The notes: generated by a model not told the origin, from the letters alone. DNA of 6,962 nt from Thermococcales archaeon 44_46 (GCA_001507935.1 LGET01000084.1:1-6962); one strand, 5' to 3'. Counted from the first letter of the stretch, positions 1 through 6,681 are shown. Program-made: numbers and translations.

Positions 1-308
1 CATTCCCTACAAGTACTTTCAAGGATTCTGTGTATTGTCTTTGCAAACCCTACGTGAATAACAGGCCTCGCAAGTTCTATATGCCCAAAATGTCCAGGAC
101 ATTCTTTGTAATTTGCTCCACAGGTCTCACATCTAAGGTTTGGATCTATAACACCAAGCCTTCTATCCATTAACCCACCGTCAATTGGATAACCGTCCTC
201 TGAGTAAGTATCTGGCACAGTTATCTCAGCAGCGCTCATCTTCCTGATCTCCTGAGGAGATAATATACCGAATTCAATGCTCCCGATAACCTTTTTCATT
301 GAGTGCAT
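1..308 (-). CDS. rpoA1: DNA-directed RNA polymerase subunit A' (RpoA1), N-terminal part, cut by window edge
   Basis: This is the largest-subunit N-terminal half of archaeal RNA polymerase; the subunit carries the clamp head and, beyond this window, the catalytic Asp triad. 102 complete codons are present. The translation starts [14 protein letters not shown] and continues with [15 protein letters not shown] and the clamp zinc site: C60, C63, C70 and H73, within CPGHFGH (70-76), then [14 protein letters not shown] ending in C100. This matches the start of archaeal A' subunits closely. Two in-frame ATGs exist, at 308 and 299. I chose 308 because GAGGGTG (316-322) lies 7 bases upstream; the ATG at 299 would be 16 bases away, although family members often start at the MKKV methionine. 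The gene begins 4 bases after the rpoB stop, so it is translated from the same mRNA, and its ribosome binding site overlaps the last rpoB codons. It runs off the left edge; the rest of rpoA1 and probably rpoA2 lie beyond. Confidence 0.96.
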   Translation of the reverse strand, partial: MHSMKKVIGSIEFGILSPQEIRKMSAAEITVPDTYSEDGYPIDGGLMDRRLGVIDPNLRCETCGANYKECPGHFGHIELARPVIHVGFAKTIHRILESTCRE

Positions 309-312
309 AGCT

Positions 313-3300
313 CTACACCCTCTCCTTGAGTTTTAATGATGGTCTAATAACCATGGCCTTTATCTCATCCAACAACAACTTAAATGCATAGCTCATCTCT
401 ACCTTGCTTATCTTCTCCTCTTCTCCACAAACCGGACAGTAGACCTTATCCCTACGCTTGTCCTCAATTGCTAAATGTCCACAGCTCTCACATACCCAGA
501 CTTCTGTTTTATCGCTCTCCTCCAGTAATCTCTCCACTAGGAGCATTGATGCACCGTATCCAATGAGAACGTCACGCTCCATCTCACCGAATCTGAGACC
601 ACCTTCTCTTGCCCTACCTTCTGTTGGCTGCTTGGTGAGAACCTGTACTGGACCTCTTGAACGTGCGTGTAGCTTATCTGCTACCATGTGGTGGAGTCTC
701 TGGTAGTATATAACACCAACAAATATATCCGCCTCAAGCCTTCTTCCGGTTATTCCATCGTACATGACTTCCCTTCCGTTGTGTCTGAAGCCAAGCTCCT
801 CAAGTTCTTTTCTAAGCTTTTCTTCTGGCTCTCCGATGAATGCAGTACCATCTATTCTTCTTCCCTTAAGTGAAGCAACTTTCCCGCCTATTGCTTCGAT
901 AAGCTGTCCGACAGTCATACGGCTTGGGATACCGTGTGGGTTGACTATTAAATCTGGAACTATTCCGCTCTCTGTCCATGGCATGTCCTCTTGAGGCATT
1001 ATAAGCCCGATAACACCCTTCTGTCCGTGCCTTGAAGCAAATTTGTCACCAAATTCTGGAATTCTGAGGTCTCTAACCGTCACTTTAACAAGTTTTGTTC
1101 CATCTCCTGTTTCGGTCAATATGACCTTATCGACTATTCCTTCCTCCCCAGGTCTCATAGTTATGCTCGTTTCTCTCCTTCCCTGAAGTATGCCAGCGCC
1201 TAGTCCCGCCTGCTCTTCAAGGAACCTCGGTGGTGAAGTTCTCGCAACCAAGACATCCTTTCCTCCTACTTTTGATTCTGGGAAGATTATACCGTCTTCA
1301 TCAAGGTGTCTGTAGTACTTTTCACCAAGGAATCCTCTAACGGTTGGATCTGGAATTTCGAACTTATCTGTCTGTCCACCCATGTATTTCTTCTCTTCAG
1401 CCTCGTAAGTTCTAAAGAACGTTGACCTCGCAAGTCCTCTCTCGATAGAGGCTTTGTTCATAATAACCGCATCTTCCATGTTGTATCCACCGTAACTGAG
1501 AACCGCAACTACAAAGTTTTGACCTGCTGGTCTCTGCTCGAAACCTACTGCCTCCATAATCCTTGAATTAACGAGTGGAACTTGCAGGTAGTGCATGAAG
1601 TGACCTCTCGTGTCTACTCTTATTCTAAAGTTCGCCCAGCCCAAACCAAGGCTCTGCTTGGCCATACCTGCCCCATAGGTGTTTCTTGGAGCAGCGTTGT
1701 GCTCTGGGTAGGGAACGAGTGATGCTGGCAATCCAAGTATAGCGGCAGGCATTATCTCAAGGTGAGTGTGTTCTTCTGTAACTTCCCAAGGCCACATTGC
1801 AACATAAGCGTTCTCTTCTTCTTCAGCGTCAAGATATTCAATTATTCCCATCCTTACGAGGTCGCTCCATTTGAGAGCTCCCTTCTTTATAGCCTCGACA
1901 TGCTCCCTTGTAAGCTTAGGAACACCGTTTTCAACAATGATGAGGGGTCTTCTAACTCTACCATCATCACTGTTAATGTAAACTTCCTTAACGTCTTCAT
2001 AGTAAGCAACGTTTATCACATCGCTAATTCTTCCTGCCCTTCTGTCCCCTCTGATCTTGTTTACCAAGGCAATGCCATCTTTGTATGTTCCGATAAGAAC
2101 ACCATTCAAGTAGATTCTCCAGTCATCTGGGTCTGGTCTTTTCTCTTCAATATGCACTATACCAAGGTTTTCCAGGTACTCCAGGACTTCTTCCTCGGGG
2201 ATGGCGGTTGTTATCTGAGACATAAGTGCAAGGTTCTTAACCAGACCACAGTTGGGACCTTCGGGAGTTTCTGTTGGACAGATTCTTCCCCAGTGAGTAC
2301 CGTGAAGGTCTCTCGCCTCAAAGTGAGGTTGCTCTCTGTCCAGAGGAGATGTAACTCTTCTCAAGTGGGAGAGTGTTGACATGTAGTTAGTTCTGTCCAG
2401 AAGCTGGCTAACACCGGTTCTTCCTCCCGGCCATGCTCCAGTTGCCAAAGCGTGTTCAATTCTCTCTGTTAGCACGTCGGGTCTCACAGAGTTCCTCACG
2501 AACCTCTGGATGTCCTGGAAGGTGTATTTCTCACCCTTTCTCTGGTAGGTCTTGGTAAGCTGATACTGCATGTCCTTCACAAGCTGACCAAAGGCAACCC
2601 TAAAGAGATCCTTCAGTAGATCACCAGCAAGTTTGAGCCTCTTGTTTGCATAATGGTCTTTGTCATCTTCCCTTCTAAGCCCAAGTGAGAGTTCGATAAC
2701 CTTAAGGGCCATCATTCCAAGGTAATAGGCTTTTCTTATTCTGTCTTCTGGAGAAACACCCATGTGTGGGAGAAGGTTGTTGTCAATTATGGACTGAGCC
2801 CTCTTTAACCTGTACTCCTTCGGCTGTCCTGGCAGGGCTTTCTTTCCTATGTAGTCCAAGGCTTCTTCTTGAGTCTGTACGTCACTTGCATCTTCCAAGT
2901 TGTCAAAGAGAACTTGTTGAATCTCAGGGTTGTTGCTCACGGCATCCACAATGTCCTTATCACTCTCAAGTCCAAGGGCCCTCATGACGTAAACGAACTT
3001 TATACCACCTGGCACGTTTGGAATAGATACATAAAGTATGCCATCTTTTCTTCTCTCAACTGTTATCAAAGCTCTATAACCGTGCCTGTAGGAGAAGCAC
3101 TTTGCCACATATCTGTTCTGCCTCTCGTCAGACTCTACAAGTGTTCTGTTGGGTGCCAAATCCTCGATAGATACGATAACTCTTTCAGAACCATTGATAA
3201 TGAAATATCCTCCCGGATCTTTGGGATCCTCTCCATGAGCAATCAGCTCCTCATCGCTCAAGCCGTGAAGTCTGCATATTTTTGACTTGAGCATTACGGG

Positions 3301-3669
3301 CAGTTCTCCAATCCTAACCTCGACAGGCTCCTGCTCAATGCCCTTGACAACAGGTATCATCTCCAAGAATATTGGTGCTGAGTAAGTGAGATTTCTAATT
3401 CTTGCGTCCATCGGGTAGAGTGGCTTCCTCTGCCCGTGGGCTTCTTGAAACTCTGGCTCACCTAGCCTTATCCTTCCGAATTTTATTTCGAAGTCTGGAA
3501 TGTCTGGCTTAACTCCGCCAAATTCGTTAACTACTTCCTGCATTCCGTAATCAATGAAAGCGTTGTAAGAATCGAGATGCTGCCTTACAAGTCCTTTTTC
3601 GTCCCAGTAGCTTTTCATAACTTCCCAAAGATCATCTGAAGTAACCTCAACAACAGTAGGACCTCTCAT
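313..3669 (-). CDS. rpoB: DNA-directed RNA polymerase subunit B (RpoB), full length, undivided
   Basis: This is the second-largest subunit of archaeal RNA polymerase. It forms, with RpoA1/A2, the active-centre cleft and the RNA-DNA hybrid path. The 1118 residues match the unsplit B subunit of Thermococcales; methanogens and halophiles have it split into B'' and B'. Visible landmarks: protrusion/lobe with [17 protein letters not shown] around 153-169; fork region [19 protein letters not shown] (428-446) followed by [20 protein letters not shown] (453-472), equivalent to the bacterial rifampicin region; hybrid-binding motif YNMEDA (729-734); signature [12 protein letters not shown] (874-885); and a C-terminal zinc finger C1060, C1063, C1078, C1081 in the clamp. 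No intein or frameshift is seen. The ATG at 3669 is preceded by GGGGTGAG (3673-3680). The gene lies 18 bases after rpoH and 4 before rpoA1 and is surely in one operon with them. Confidence 0.99.
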   Translation of the reverse strand: MRGPTVVEVTSDDLWEVMKSYWDEKGLVRQHLDSYNAFIDYGMQEVVNEFGGVKPDIPDFEIKFGRIRLGEPEFQEAHGQRKPLYPMDARIRNLTYSAPIFLEMIPVVKGIEQEPVEVRIGELPVMLKSKICRLHGLSDEELIAHGEDPKDPGGYFIINGSERVIVSIEDLAPNRTLVESDERQNRYVAKCFSYRHGYRALITVERRKDGILYVSIPNVPGGIKFVYVMRALGLESDKDIVDAVSNNPEIQQVLFDNLEDASDVQTQEEALDYIGKKALPGQPKEYRLKRAQSIIDNNLLPHMGVSPEDRIRKAYYLGMMALKVIELSLGLRREDDKDHYANKRLKLAGDLLKDLFRVAFGQLVKDMQYQLTKTYQRKGEKYTFQDIQRFVRNSVRPDVLTERIEHALATGAWPGGRTGVSQLLDRTNYMSTLSHLRRVTSPLDREQPHFEARDLHGTHWGRICPTETPEGPNCGLVKNLALMSQITTAIPEEEVLEYLENLGIVHIEEKRPDPDDWRIYLNGVLIGTYKDGIALVNKIRGDRRAGRISDVINVAYYEDVKEVYINSDDGRVRRPLIIVENGVPKLTREHVEAIKKGALKWSDLVRMGIIEYLDAEEEENAYVAMWPWEVTEEHTHLEIMPAAILGLPASLVPYPEHNAAPRNTYGAGMAKQSLGLGWANFRIRVDTRGHFMHYLQVPLVNSRIMEAVGFEQRPAGQNFVVAVLSYGGYNMEDAVIMNKASIERGLARSTFFRTYEAEEKKYMGGQTDKFEIPDPTVRGFLGEKYYRHLDEDGIIFPESKVGGKDVLVARTSPPRFLEEQAGLGAGILQGRRETSITMRPGEEGIVDKVILTETGDGTKLVKVTVRDLRIPEFGDKFASRHGQKGVIGLIMPQEDMPWTESGIVPDLIVNPHGIPSRMTVGQLIEAIGGKVASLKGRRIDGTAFIGEPEEKLRKELEELGFRHNGREVMYDGITGRRLEADIFVGVIYYQRLHHMVADKLHARSRGPVQVLTKQPTEGRAREGGLRFGEMERDVLIGYGASMLLVERLLEESDKTEVWVCESCGHLAIEDKRRDKVYCPVCGEEEKISKVEMSYAFKLLLDEIKAMVIRPSLKLKERV
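316..322 (-). promoter_or_regulatory. Ribosome binding site of rpoA1, inside the end of rpoB
   Basis: GAGGGTG on the minus strand covers the last two to three codons of rpoB and stands 7 bases before the ATG at 308. It decides between the two possible rpoA1 starts (308 and 299) in favour of 308. The location suggests coupled translation of RpoB and RpoA1. The larger 11-base block GAGAGGGTGTA (314-324) recurs exactly in the rpoH leader at 3969-3979. Confidence 0.7.
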
Positions 3670-3687
3670 TTTCTCACCCCAAAAACT

Positions 3688-3936
3688 TCAGTCTTCCACA
3701 ACAATCCTATAATAGTAGTAAACCCCCGCAGTGGGACTTTTTCTCTTTATTTCTATAACATCTCCCGGCTTGGCTCCAAGAGCTTGAACTGCTGGATCGC
3801 TTGCTTTGATTTGCGGTAACTGAGAAAGCTTAATCTTGTACTTCTTAAGTAGCTCTTCCTTTTCCTCTTCGCTGAGTATTCTATGCTCGGGAACTAACAC
3901 ATGATCAAATATTGTAAAGGTTTTTTTCGCCGTCAC
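3688..3936 (-). CDS. rpoH: DNA-directed RNA polymerase subunit H (RpoH, Rpb5 C-terminal homologue), GTG start
   Basis: This small subunit sits in the polymerase jaw and corresponds to the C-terminal assembly domain of eukaryotic Rpb5. Its 82 residues are normal for archaeal RpoH. Conserved features are [15 protein letters not shown] (11-25), LLKKYKI (29-35), [14 protein letters not shown] (37-50), [18 protein letters not shown] (54-71) and the terminal YYRIVVED. The start is GTG (3934-3936): an in-frame TAA lies just upstream and no ATG is available. The nearest ribosome binding site is a G-run, GGGGG (3946-3950), 9 bases upstream; it can pair with the anti-Shine-Dalgarno CCUCC with one G-U pair. 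It is the first gene of the rpoH-rpoB-rpoA1 operon. A better-looking Shine-Dalgarno block sits further up in its leader without a matching ATG. Confidence 0.97.
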   Translation of the reverse strand: MTAKKTFTIFDHVLVPEHRILSEEEKEELLKKYKIKLSQLPQIKASDPAVQALGAKPGDVIEIKRKSPTAGVYYYYRIVVED

Positions 3937-3982
3937 AGAGAATTGCCCCCTTTAAAATTTTTAGAAGGTACACCCTCTCACT
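3937..3982 (-). promoter_or_regulatory. Predicted 5' leader of the rpoH-rpoB-rpoA1 mRNA
   Basis: If transcription starts about 25 bases from the TATA centre (near 3982), the mRNA has a leader of about 46 bases. It contains GAGAGGGTGTA (3969-3979), a strong Shine-Dalgarno-like block found exactly at the rpoA1 start, but here about 35 bases too far from the rpoH GTG. A GTG at 3971-3973 could open a 22-codon frame that ends at 3905 and overlaps the rpoH start in another frame. A second Shine-Dalgarno match, GGAGGT (3983-3988), falls at or just before the predicted start site. Whether any of this is translated or regulatory is inference. Confidence 0.4.
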
Positions 3983-4002
3983 ACCTCCAGCTTTCGATTG
4001 GA

Positions 4003-4018
4003 GTATATAAGCTTTTCG
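4003..4018 (-). promoter_or_regulatory. Core promoter (BRE and TATA box) of the rpoH-rpoB-rpoA1 operon
   Basis: On the minus strand the sequence reads CGAAAAGCTTATATAC: a purine-rich TFB-recognition element followed by a TATA box of Thermococcales type. The TATA centre is near 4007, placing the start of transcription near 3982. It differs at one position from the tRNA-Thr promoter at 4306-4321, also minus strand, which suggests a strong constitutive promoter. Confidence 0.8.
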
Positions 4019-4019
4019 T

Positions 4020-4118
4020 GAGTTTAGTCTGAAAGAGAGTTTATATTGTTTGCGTAAAGTTTAAGAACTCTTTTGAGCGCCTCAATACTTCATTGACGTA
4101 CTTATGTGATCATTAAAA
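4020..4118. other. Spacer between the rpoH promoter and tRNA-Pro
   Basis: About 100 AT-rich bases without a plausible gene. It holds a 6-bp inverted repeat, AGAGTT (4036-4041) with AACTCT (4066-4071), separated by 24 bases and located upstream of the rpoH TATA box. Just past tRNA-Pro on the minus strand only a four-T run (ATTTTAATG) is seen. This is a weak terminator, so some read-through from the tRNA unit into the polymerase operon is possible. Confidence 0.4.
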
Positions 4119-4196
4119 TGGTGGGGCCGCCGAGATTTGAACTCGGGTCACGGGCTCCCAAAGCCCGCAGGATAGACCAAGCTACCCCACGGCCCC
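4119..4196 (-). tRNA. tRNA-Pro (anticodon TGG)
   Basis: A complete cloverleaf of 78 bases including CCA. The acceptor stem GGGGCCG/CGGCCCC has discriminator A and an encoded CCA (4119-4121). The anticodon stem CGGGC/GCCCG encloses loop TTTGGGA with anticodon TGG. The T arm is CCGAG-TTCAAAT-CTCGG. No intron is present. It reads the CCN proline codons through a modifiable U34. It lies 7 bases downstream of tRNA-Thr and has no TATA box of its own in that gap, so it is co-transcribed with tRNA-Thr. Confidence 0.97.
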
Positions 4197-4203
4197 ATTG
4201 CAA

Positions 4204-4280
4204 TGGAGCCCCGGGCGGGATTTGAACCCGCGGCCTGCGGATTACAAGTCCGCCGCCCCACCAGGCTAGGCTACCGGGGC
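4204..4280 (-). tRNA. tRNA-Thr (anticodon TGT)
   Basis: A complete 77-base cloverleaf. The acceptor stem GCCCCGG/CCGGGGC has discriminator T and an encoded CCA (4204-4206). The anticodon stem GCGGA/TCCGC holds loop CTTGTAA with anticodon TGT. The T arm is GCGGG-TTCAAAT-CCCGC. No intron is present. It is the first gene of a two-tRNA unit with tRNA-Pro, expressed from the TATA box at 4306-4314, which would give a precursor leader of only about 5 bases. Confidence 0.97.
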
Positions 4281-4305
4281 ACCGAATGAAGAAAGGCTTA
4301 AGTTA

Positions 4306-4321
4306 GTATATAAACTTTTCG
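4306..4321 (-). promoter_or_regulatory. Core promoter of the tRNA-Thr/tRNA-Pro unit
   Basis: On the minus strand CGAAAAGTTTATATAC combines a BRE and a TATA box. The TATA centre near 4310 is 30 bases from the first base of tRNA-Thr (4280), so transcription should begin near 4285. The element matches the rpoH promoter at 15 of 16 positions. It stands almost back to back with the rightward tRNA-Asn promoter. Confidence 0.85.
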
Positions 4322-4332
4322 CCCAAAGCCAC

Positions 4333-4357
4333 CGTAAGCTTTATAAATTCACTTATA
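4333..4357 (+). promoter_or_regulatory. Core promoter of the tRNA-Asn/tRNA-CAT unit
   Basis: TTTATAAAT (4340-4348), preceded by GTAAGC, is a good TATA box. Its centre is 34 bases before the tRNA-Asn 5' end, predicting a start near 4369 and a leader of about 9 bases. A second, weaker candidate, CTTATACT (4352-4359), is centred 22-23 bases before the tRNA and would start at its very first base. I favour the first. Confidence 0.7.
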
Positions 4358-4377
4358 CTCCCTATGATTGGGTTCGT

Positions 4378-4453
4378 GCCGCCGTAGCTTAGTCGGTAGA
4401 GCGCCGGACTGTTAATCCGGTGGTCGCCCGTTCAAGTCGGGCCGGCGGCGCCA
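4378..4453 (+). tRNA. tRNA-Asn (anticodon GTT)
   Basis: A complete 76-base cloverleaf. The acceptor stem GCCGCCG/CGGCGGC has discriminator G and an encoded CCA (4451-4453). The anticodon stem CCGGA/TCCGG holds loop CTGTTAA with anticodon GTT. The T arm is GCCCG-TTCAAGT-CGGGC. No intron is present. In many archaea this tRNA is charged by the Asp-tRNA(Asn) amidation route; the sequence does not show which route is used here. It is followed after 8 bases by the CAT tRNA in the same direction, so the two form one unit. Confidence 0.97.
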
Positions 4454-4461
4454 GTCTTTGT

Positions 4462-4539
4462 GGGCCCGTAGCTCAGCCTGGTCAGAGCGCGCGGCTCATA
4501 ACCGCGTGGTCGGGGGTTCAAAGCCCCCCGGGCCCACCA
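4462..4539 (+). tRNA. tRNA with CAT anticodon: probably tRNA-Ile2 (agmatidine type), else elongator tRNA-Met
   Basis: A complete 78-base cloverleaf. The acceptor stem GGGCCCG/CGGGCCC has discriminator A and an encoded CCA (4537-4539). The anticodon stem CGCGG/CCGCG holds loop CTCATAA with anticodon CAT. The T arm is GGGGG-TTCAAAG-CCCCC. It is not the initiator: the three consecutive G-C pairs of archaeal initiator anticodon stems are missing, and the acceptor does not begin AGCGGG. In many euryarchaea elongator tRNA-Met genes carry an intron; this one has none, and its GGGCCCG acceptor with A73 looks isoleucine-like. I therefore lean to Ile2, whose C34 is converted to agmatidine by TiaS so that it reads AUA. 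That assignment is inference. Confidence 0.9.
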
Positions 4540-4580
4540 CTTTTCCCCAGTATTAGCGGAAGACAATACAATGCGTTTTT
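4540..4580 (+). terminator. Possible terminator of the tRNA-Asn/tRNA-CAT unit
   Basis: Downstream of the CAT tRNA come TTTT (4541-4544), a weak 5-bp inverted repeat GTATT (4550-4554)/AATAC (4565-4569), then TTTTT (4576-4580). Archaeal RNA polymerase terminates at T-runs, so either run could serve. The hairpin is too short to count for much. Confidence 0.35.
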
Positions 4581-4696
4581 AAGTTCCAGATAGTTAAAAG
4601 TCAATGCTTCTTATGAGAGTCCAGAATGTATAACTCTGCATTCCACATCCTTAGCTAACAAGAAGAAAGTTGAGAGAAAGGAGAACATCTTTTTCC
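4581..4696. other. AT-rich spacer between the CAT tRNA and the HXXEE gene
   Basis: No plausible gene. On the minus strand it begins with the region just after the HXXEE stop codon, where T-rich stretches could end that transcript. Two interleaved 5-bp repeats lie at 4616-4643: AGAGT...GAATG...ACTCT...CATTC. They could fold as a small pseudoknot but are short enough to be chance. Confidence 0.35.
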
Positions 4697-5317
4697 TTAG
4701 GATTTAGAAGAGGTTAAAGTTTCTCTTTTTCTATAGTTTCTAAGCAGAATTACTGCCATAATTGGAAGTGAGGCATTTATAGCTAGTCCTATTACGAAGT
4801 GGAAGTTCAAGAAGCTACTAAGAATACCCTGATTCATTAGGAAAATAATTGACCACAGACTCACAGGAATGTTCAGAGACAAACTTACAAACAGCCCTGG
4901 GTTATATACCCTCCTAGCCCTGATTGACAACAAAATATGAGCTATCCCTGCAAATAGTGAAAAATACGGAATCCAGAGACCGAATTTATAATTAATAGTT
5001 GACAACAAACCAAACAATGGTAAAGCTACCCATATTAAGAGAACGTTTAAAAAGAAAACGAAGGTAGGATTTAGAGGCCCATTTTCTGCTTCTGTCTTGA
5101 GTATTTTTGTATTGAAAAACTTATCAAATCCTCCTGGAAAAACGTACTCTTCTGTCTGATGAAGCATGTAGAGAGGTGTTTGCAATAGGATAAGGAACAC
5201 TACAAAATCATAATTGCGCACAAACACAAACAAGAAAACAACGAGATAAATAGAAAGAATCAGACCCACCTTTGCCCATTCCCTCTTCAACCATTCATAA
5301 TATTGAGCAGGCTTCAT
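4697..5317 (-). CDS. HXXEE-family integral membrane protein of unknown function
   Basis: A 206-residue polytopic membrane protein. The defining motif is H53-Q-T-E56-E57, in MLHQTEEYVFPGGF, the hallmark of the HXXEE domain family, whose function is not known to me. Hydrophobic segments lie at about 17-33, 36-52, 84-106, 112-132, 141-161 and 172-192, six in all. The N-terminus is basic (KREWAK) and so is the C-terminus (RNYRKRET). Further polar residues near the membrane, H127 in GIAHILLS, N139-P-G141 and H173, could join H53/E56/E57 in a metal or catalytic site; this is inference. The ATG at 5317 has GGGGTGAG (5323-5330) as ribosome binding site. The gene stands alone between two tRNA clusters, and its DNA is far poorer in GC than rpoB (17/60 G+C at 4981-5040 against 31/60 at 601-660), which may mean late acquisition or weak selection. 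Confidence 0.85.
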   Translation of the reverse strand: MKPAQYYEWLKREWAKVGLILSIYLVVFLFVFVRNYDFVVFLILLQTPLYMLHQTEEYVFPGGFDKFFNTKILKTEAENGPLNPTFVFFLNVLLIWVALPLFGLLSTINYKFGLWIPYFSLFAGIAHILLSIRARRVYNPGLFVSLSLNIPVSLWSIIFLMNQGILSSFLNFHFVIGLAINASLPIMAVILLRNYRKRETLTSSKS

Positions 5318-5713
<396 letters not shown>

Positions 5714-5759
5714 TCAAAAGAGTTATAATGTATGCATAAATAAAAGTTGCGGTGATAAA
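5714..5759. promoter_or_regulatory. Shared divergent promoter region of tRNA-Arg and the dUTPase gene
   Basis: All control signals for two divergent genes are packed here. Leftward, TTTATTTATGC (5734-5744) is a TATA box centred about 26 bases from tRNA-Arg. Rightward, AAAAGAG (5717-5723) followed by TTATAATG (5723-5730) is a BRE and TATA box, predicting a start near 5750, just before the GGTGAT ribosome binding site (5751-5756) of the dUTPase gene. The two elements interleave, so both polymerases can hardly bind at once; mutual interference is an inference. Confidence 0.6.
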
Positions 5760-6233
5760 ATGATACTGCCAGACCACAAAATTAGAAAGGAAATCCTAAT
5801 AGAACCGTTTAACGAAAAATCTCTTCAACCAGCAGGCTACGACTTAAGGGTCGGAAAAGAAGCCATGGTCAATGGAAGGTTCATAGATGTTGAAAAAGAA
5901 GGGAAGGTGGTTATTCCCCCCAAAGGACATGCCTTGATCCTGACCCTAGAAAGAGTGAAGCTCCCTGATGACATCATGGGAGACATGAGACTGAGAAGCA
6001 CCTTTGCAAGGGAAGGTCTTTTGGGGAGCTTTGCATGGGTAGATTCGGGATGGGACGGGAACCTCACGTTAGCATTGTTTAACAGTTCTGAAGAAGAAGT
6101 AGTCCTCCATTACGGGGAGAGGTTCGTACAGATAGCATTCATAAGACTTGAAGAGCCAGCGCGCAATCCGTACAAGGGCAGTTATCAGGGAAGCCAACAT
6201 TTAGTTTTATCCAAGAGAAAATCCAAGAAATGA
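5760..6233 (+). CDS. dut: Archaeal dUTPase (dCTP deaminase-like superfamily); often labelled dCTP deaminase
   Basis: The likely role is hydrolysis of dUTP to dUMP and pyrophosphate in the cytosol, keeping uracil out of DNA and supplying the dTMP pathway. The 157 residues show the dCTP deaminase/dUTPase trimer fold motifs: LQPAGYDLRVG (22-32), RSTFAREGLLG (79-89, with R79, S80, R84), VDSGWDGNLTLALFN (94-108), GERFVQIAF (119-127, with Q124) and YKGSYQGSQ (138-146). In E. coli dCTP deaminase the deaminating glutamate (E138) follows the GxxxL stretch of the third motif; the aligned residue here is A105, while D95 matches the dUTPase catalytic aspartate. This fits the archaeal dUTPase subfamily rather than a deaminase, although this rests on a hand alignment. 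The ATG at 5760 has a perfect GGTGAT 3 bases upstream. It is a single gene, divergent from tRNA-Arg and convergent with rpl12. Confidence 0.88.
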   Translation: MILPDHKIRKEILIEPFNEKSLQPAGYDLRVGKEAMVNGRFIDVEKEGKVVIPPKGHALILTLERVKLPDDIMGDMRLRSTFAREGLLGSFAWVDSGWDGNLTLALFNSSEEEVVLHYGERFVQIAFIRLEEPARNPYKGSYQGSQHLVLSKRKSKK

Positions 6234-6312
6234 TTCCTTTTCTTTTATATTACACAGCAAAAAATCCGTTCTGTAAATTTGGGAAAACGAAATATAAAGA
6301 AATGAAGGGAGT
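6234..6312. terminator. Convergent terminator region of dut and rpl12
   Basis: 79 bases between two facing stop codons. Rightward, T-rich runs at 6237-6250 (CCTTTTCTTTTATATT) follow dut directly. Leftward, after the rpl12 stop, the minus strand has CTTTATATTTCG (6289-6300), CGTTTTCCC and a T6 run (6259-6264). These are typical factor-independent T-tract terminators of archaea; no stable hairpin is visible. Confidence 0.55.
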
Positions 6313-6630
6313 TCAGCCGAAGAGAGCTCCAAGTCCAGCGAGAGCCTCTTCTTCCTTCTCTTCCTCTTCCTCTTCTTGCTGCTCTTCTTGAGCAGCCTCT
6401 GCAGGAGCTCCAGCAGCTGGAGCTGCAGCTGGAGCGGCTGCAACTGCAACTGGCATTGCGGCCTTCTCTATAACCTCTTCGATGTTGACGCCCTCAAGGG
6501 CTGCAACGAGAGCCTTCACTCTTGCCTCGTCAACCTCTACTCCAGCAGCTTGGAGTACAGCCTTTATGTTCTCTTCGGTTATTTCCTTACCAGCGGCGTG
6601 TAACAATAAAGCAGCATATACATACTCCAT
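6313..6630 (-). CDS. rpl12: Ribosomal protein P1/L12, archaeal stalk protein
   Basis: This is the dimeric stalk protein of the large subunit, bound in several copies to uL10 (P0) and recruiting translation factors such as aEF1A and aEF2. The 105 residues are normal for the family. The N-terminal helical dimerisation domain runs [34 protein letters not shown] and onward (1 to about 58), followed by an Ala/Pro-rich hinge (59-80), an acidic Glu/Gln stretch (81-94) and the conserved factor-binding tail [13 protein letters not shown]. The ATG at 6630 has GGAGGTG (6638-6644) 7 bases upstream, one of the best ribosome binding sites in the window, as expected for a protein needed in excess over P0. 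It follows rplP0 after 47 bases in the same operon; the rest of that operon (commonly L11-L1-P0-L12) lies outside. Confidence 0.98.
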   Translation of the reverse strand: MEYVYAALLLHAAGKEITEENIKAVLQAAGVEVDEARVKALVAALEGVNIEEVIEKAAMPVAVAAAPAAAPAAGAPAEAAQEEQQEEEEEEKEEEALAGLGALFG

Positions 6631-6677
6631 CTCCTTACACCTCCGAGTTATCTTTATTTTTTGTTATTTGATGCGCA
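6631..6677 (-). promoter_or_regulatory. rplP0-rpl12 intercistronic spacer with strong ribosome binding site
   Basis: The 47-base spacer is A-rich in its first part on the minus strand and ends with GGAGGTG (6638-6644) before the rpl12 start. I see no TATA box at a workable distance, so rpl12 is probably expressed from the upstream promoter. Its higher protein output would come from efficient initiation or RNA processing. The palindrome at 6668-6681 sits at its beginning. Confidence 0.55.
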
Positions 6678-6681
6678 TCAA
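6668..6681. repeat. 14-bp perfect palindrome over the rplP0 stop codon
   Basis: TTGATGCGCATCAA is its own reverse complement. On the minus strand it spans the rplP0 TGA stop (6678-6680) and the first ten or so bases of the spacer to rpl12. In RNA it can form a 5-bp stem with a GCGC loop. No T-run follows, so it is not an ordinary terminator. It could be a processing or protein-binding site, or chance. Confidence 0.7.

Noticed and set aside
1762..2379. A 205-codon open frame on the plus strand inside rpoB
   Set aside because: It is wholly antisense to the conserved RpoB coding sequence, is rich in Ser, Phe and Cys without domain features, and has no neighbouring gene on that strand. Chance frame opposite a real gene.
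2869..3285. A 138-codon plus-strand frame opposite the 5' part of rpoB
   Set aside because: Antisense shadow with no recognisable protein features and no promoter.
4616..4643. Interleaved repeats AGAGT/ACTCT and GAATG/CATTC resembling a pseudoknot
   Set aside because: Each stem is only 5 bp and AU-rich, too weak for a hyperthermophile, and expected by chance in AT-rich DNA.
5837..6067. A 76-codon minus-strand frame within dut
   Set aside because: Antisense to the well-conserved dUTPase; no features of its own.
6207..6449. An 80-codon minus-strand frame rich in Leu and Gln overlapping the end of rpl12
   Set aside because: It reads the Ala/Glu repeat codons of rpl12 in another frame, which produces the Leu/Gln and Lys/Arg runs, and it extends over the terminator region.
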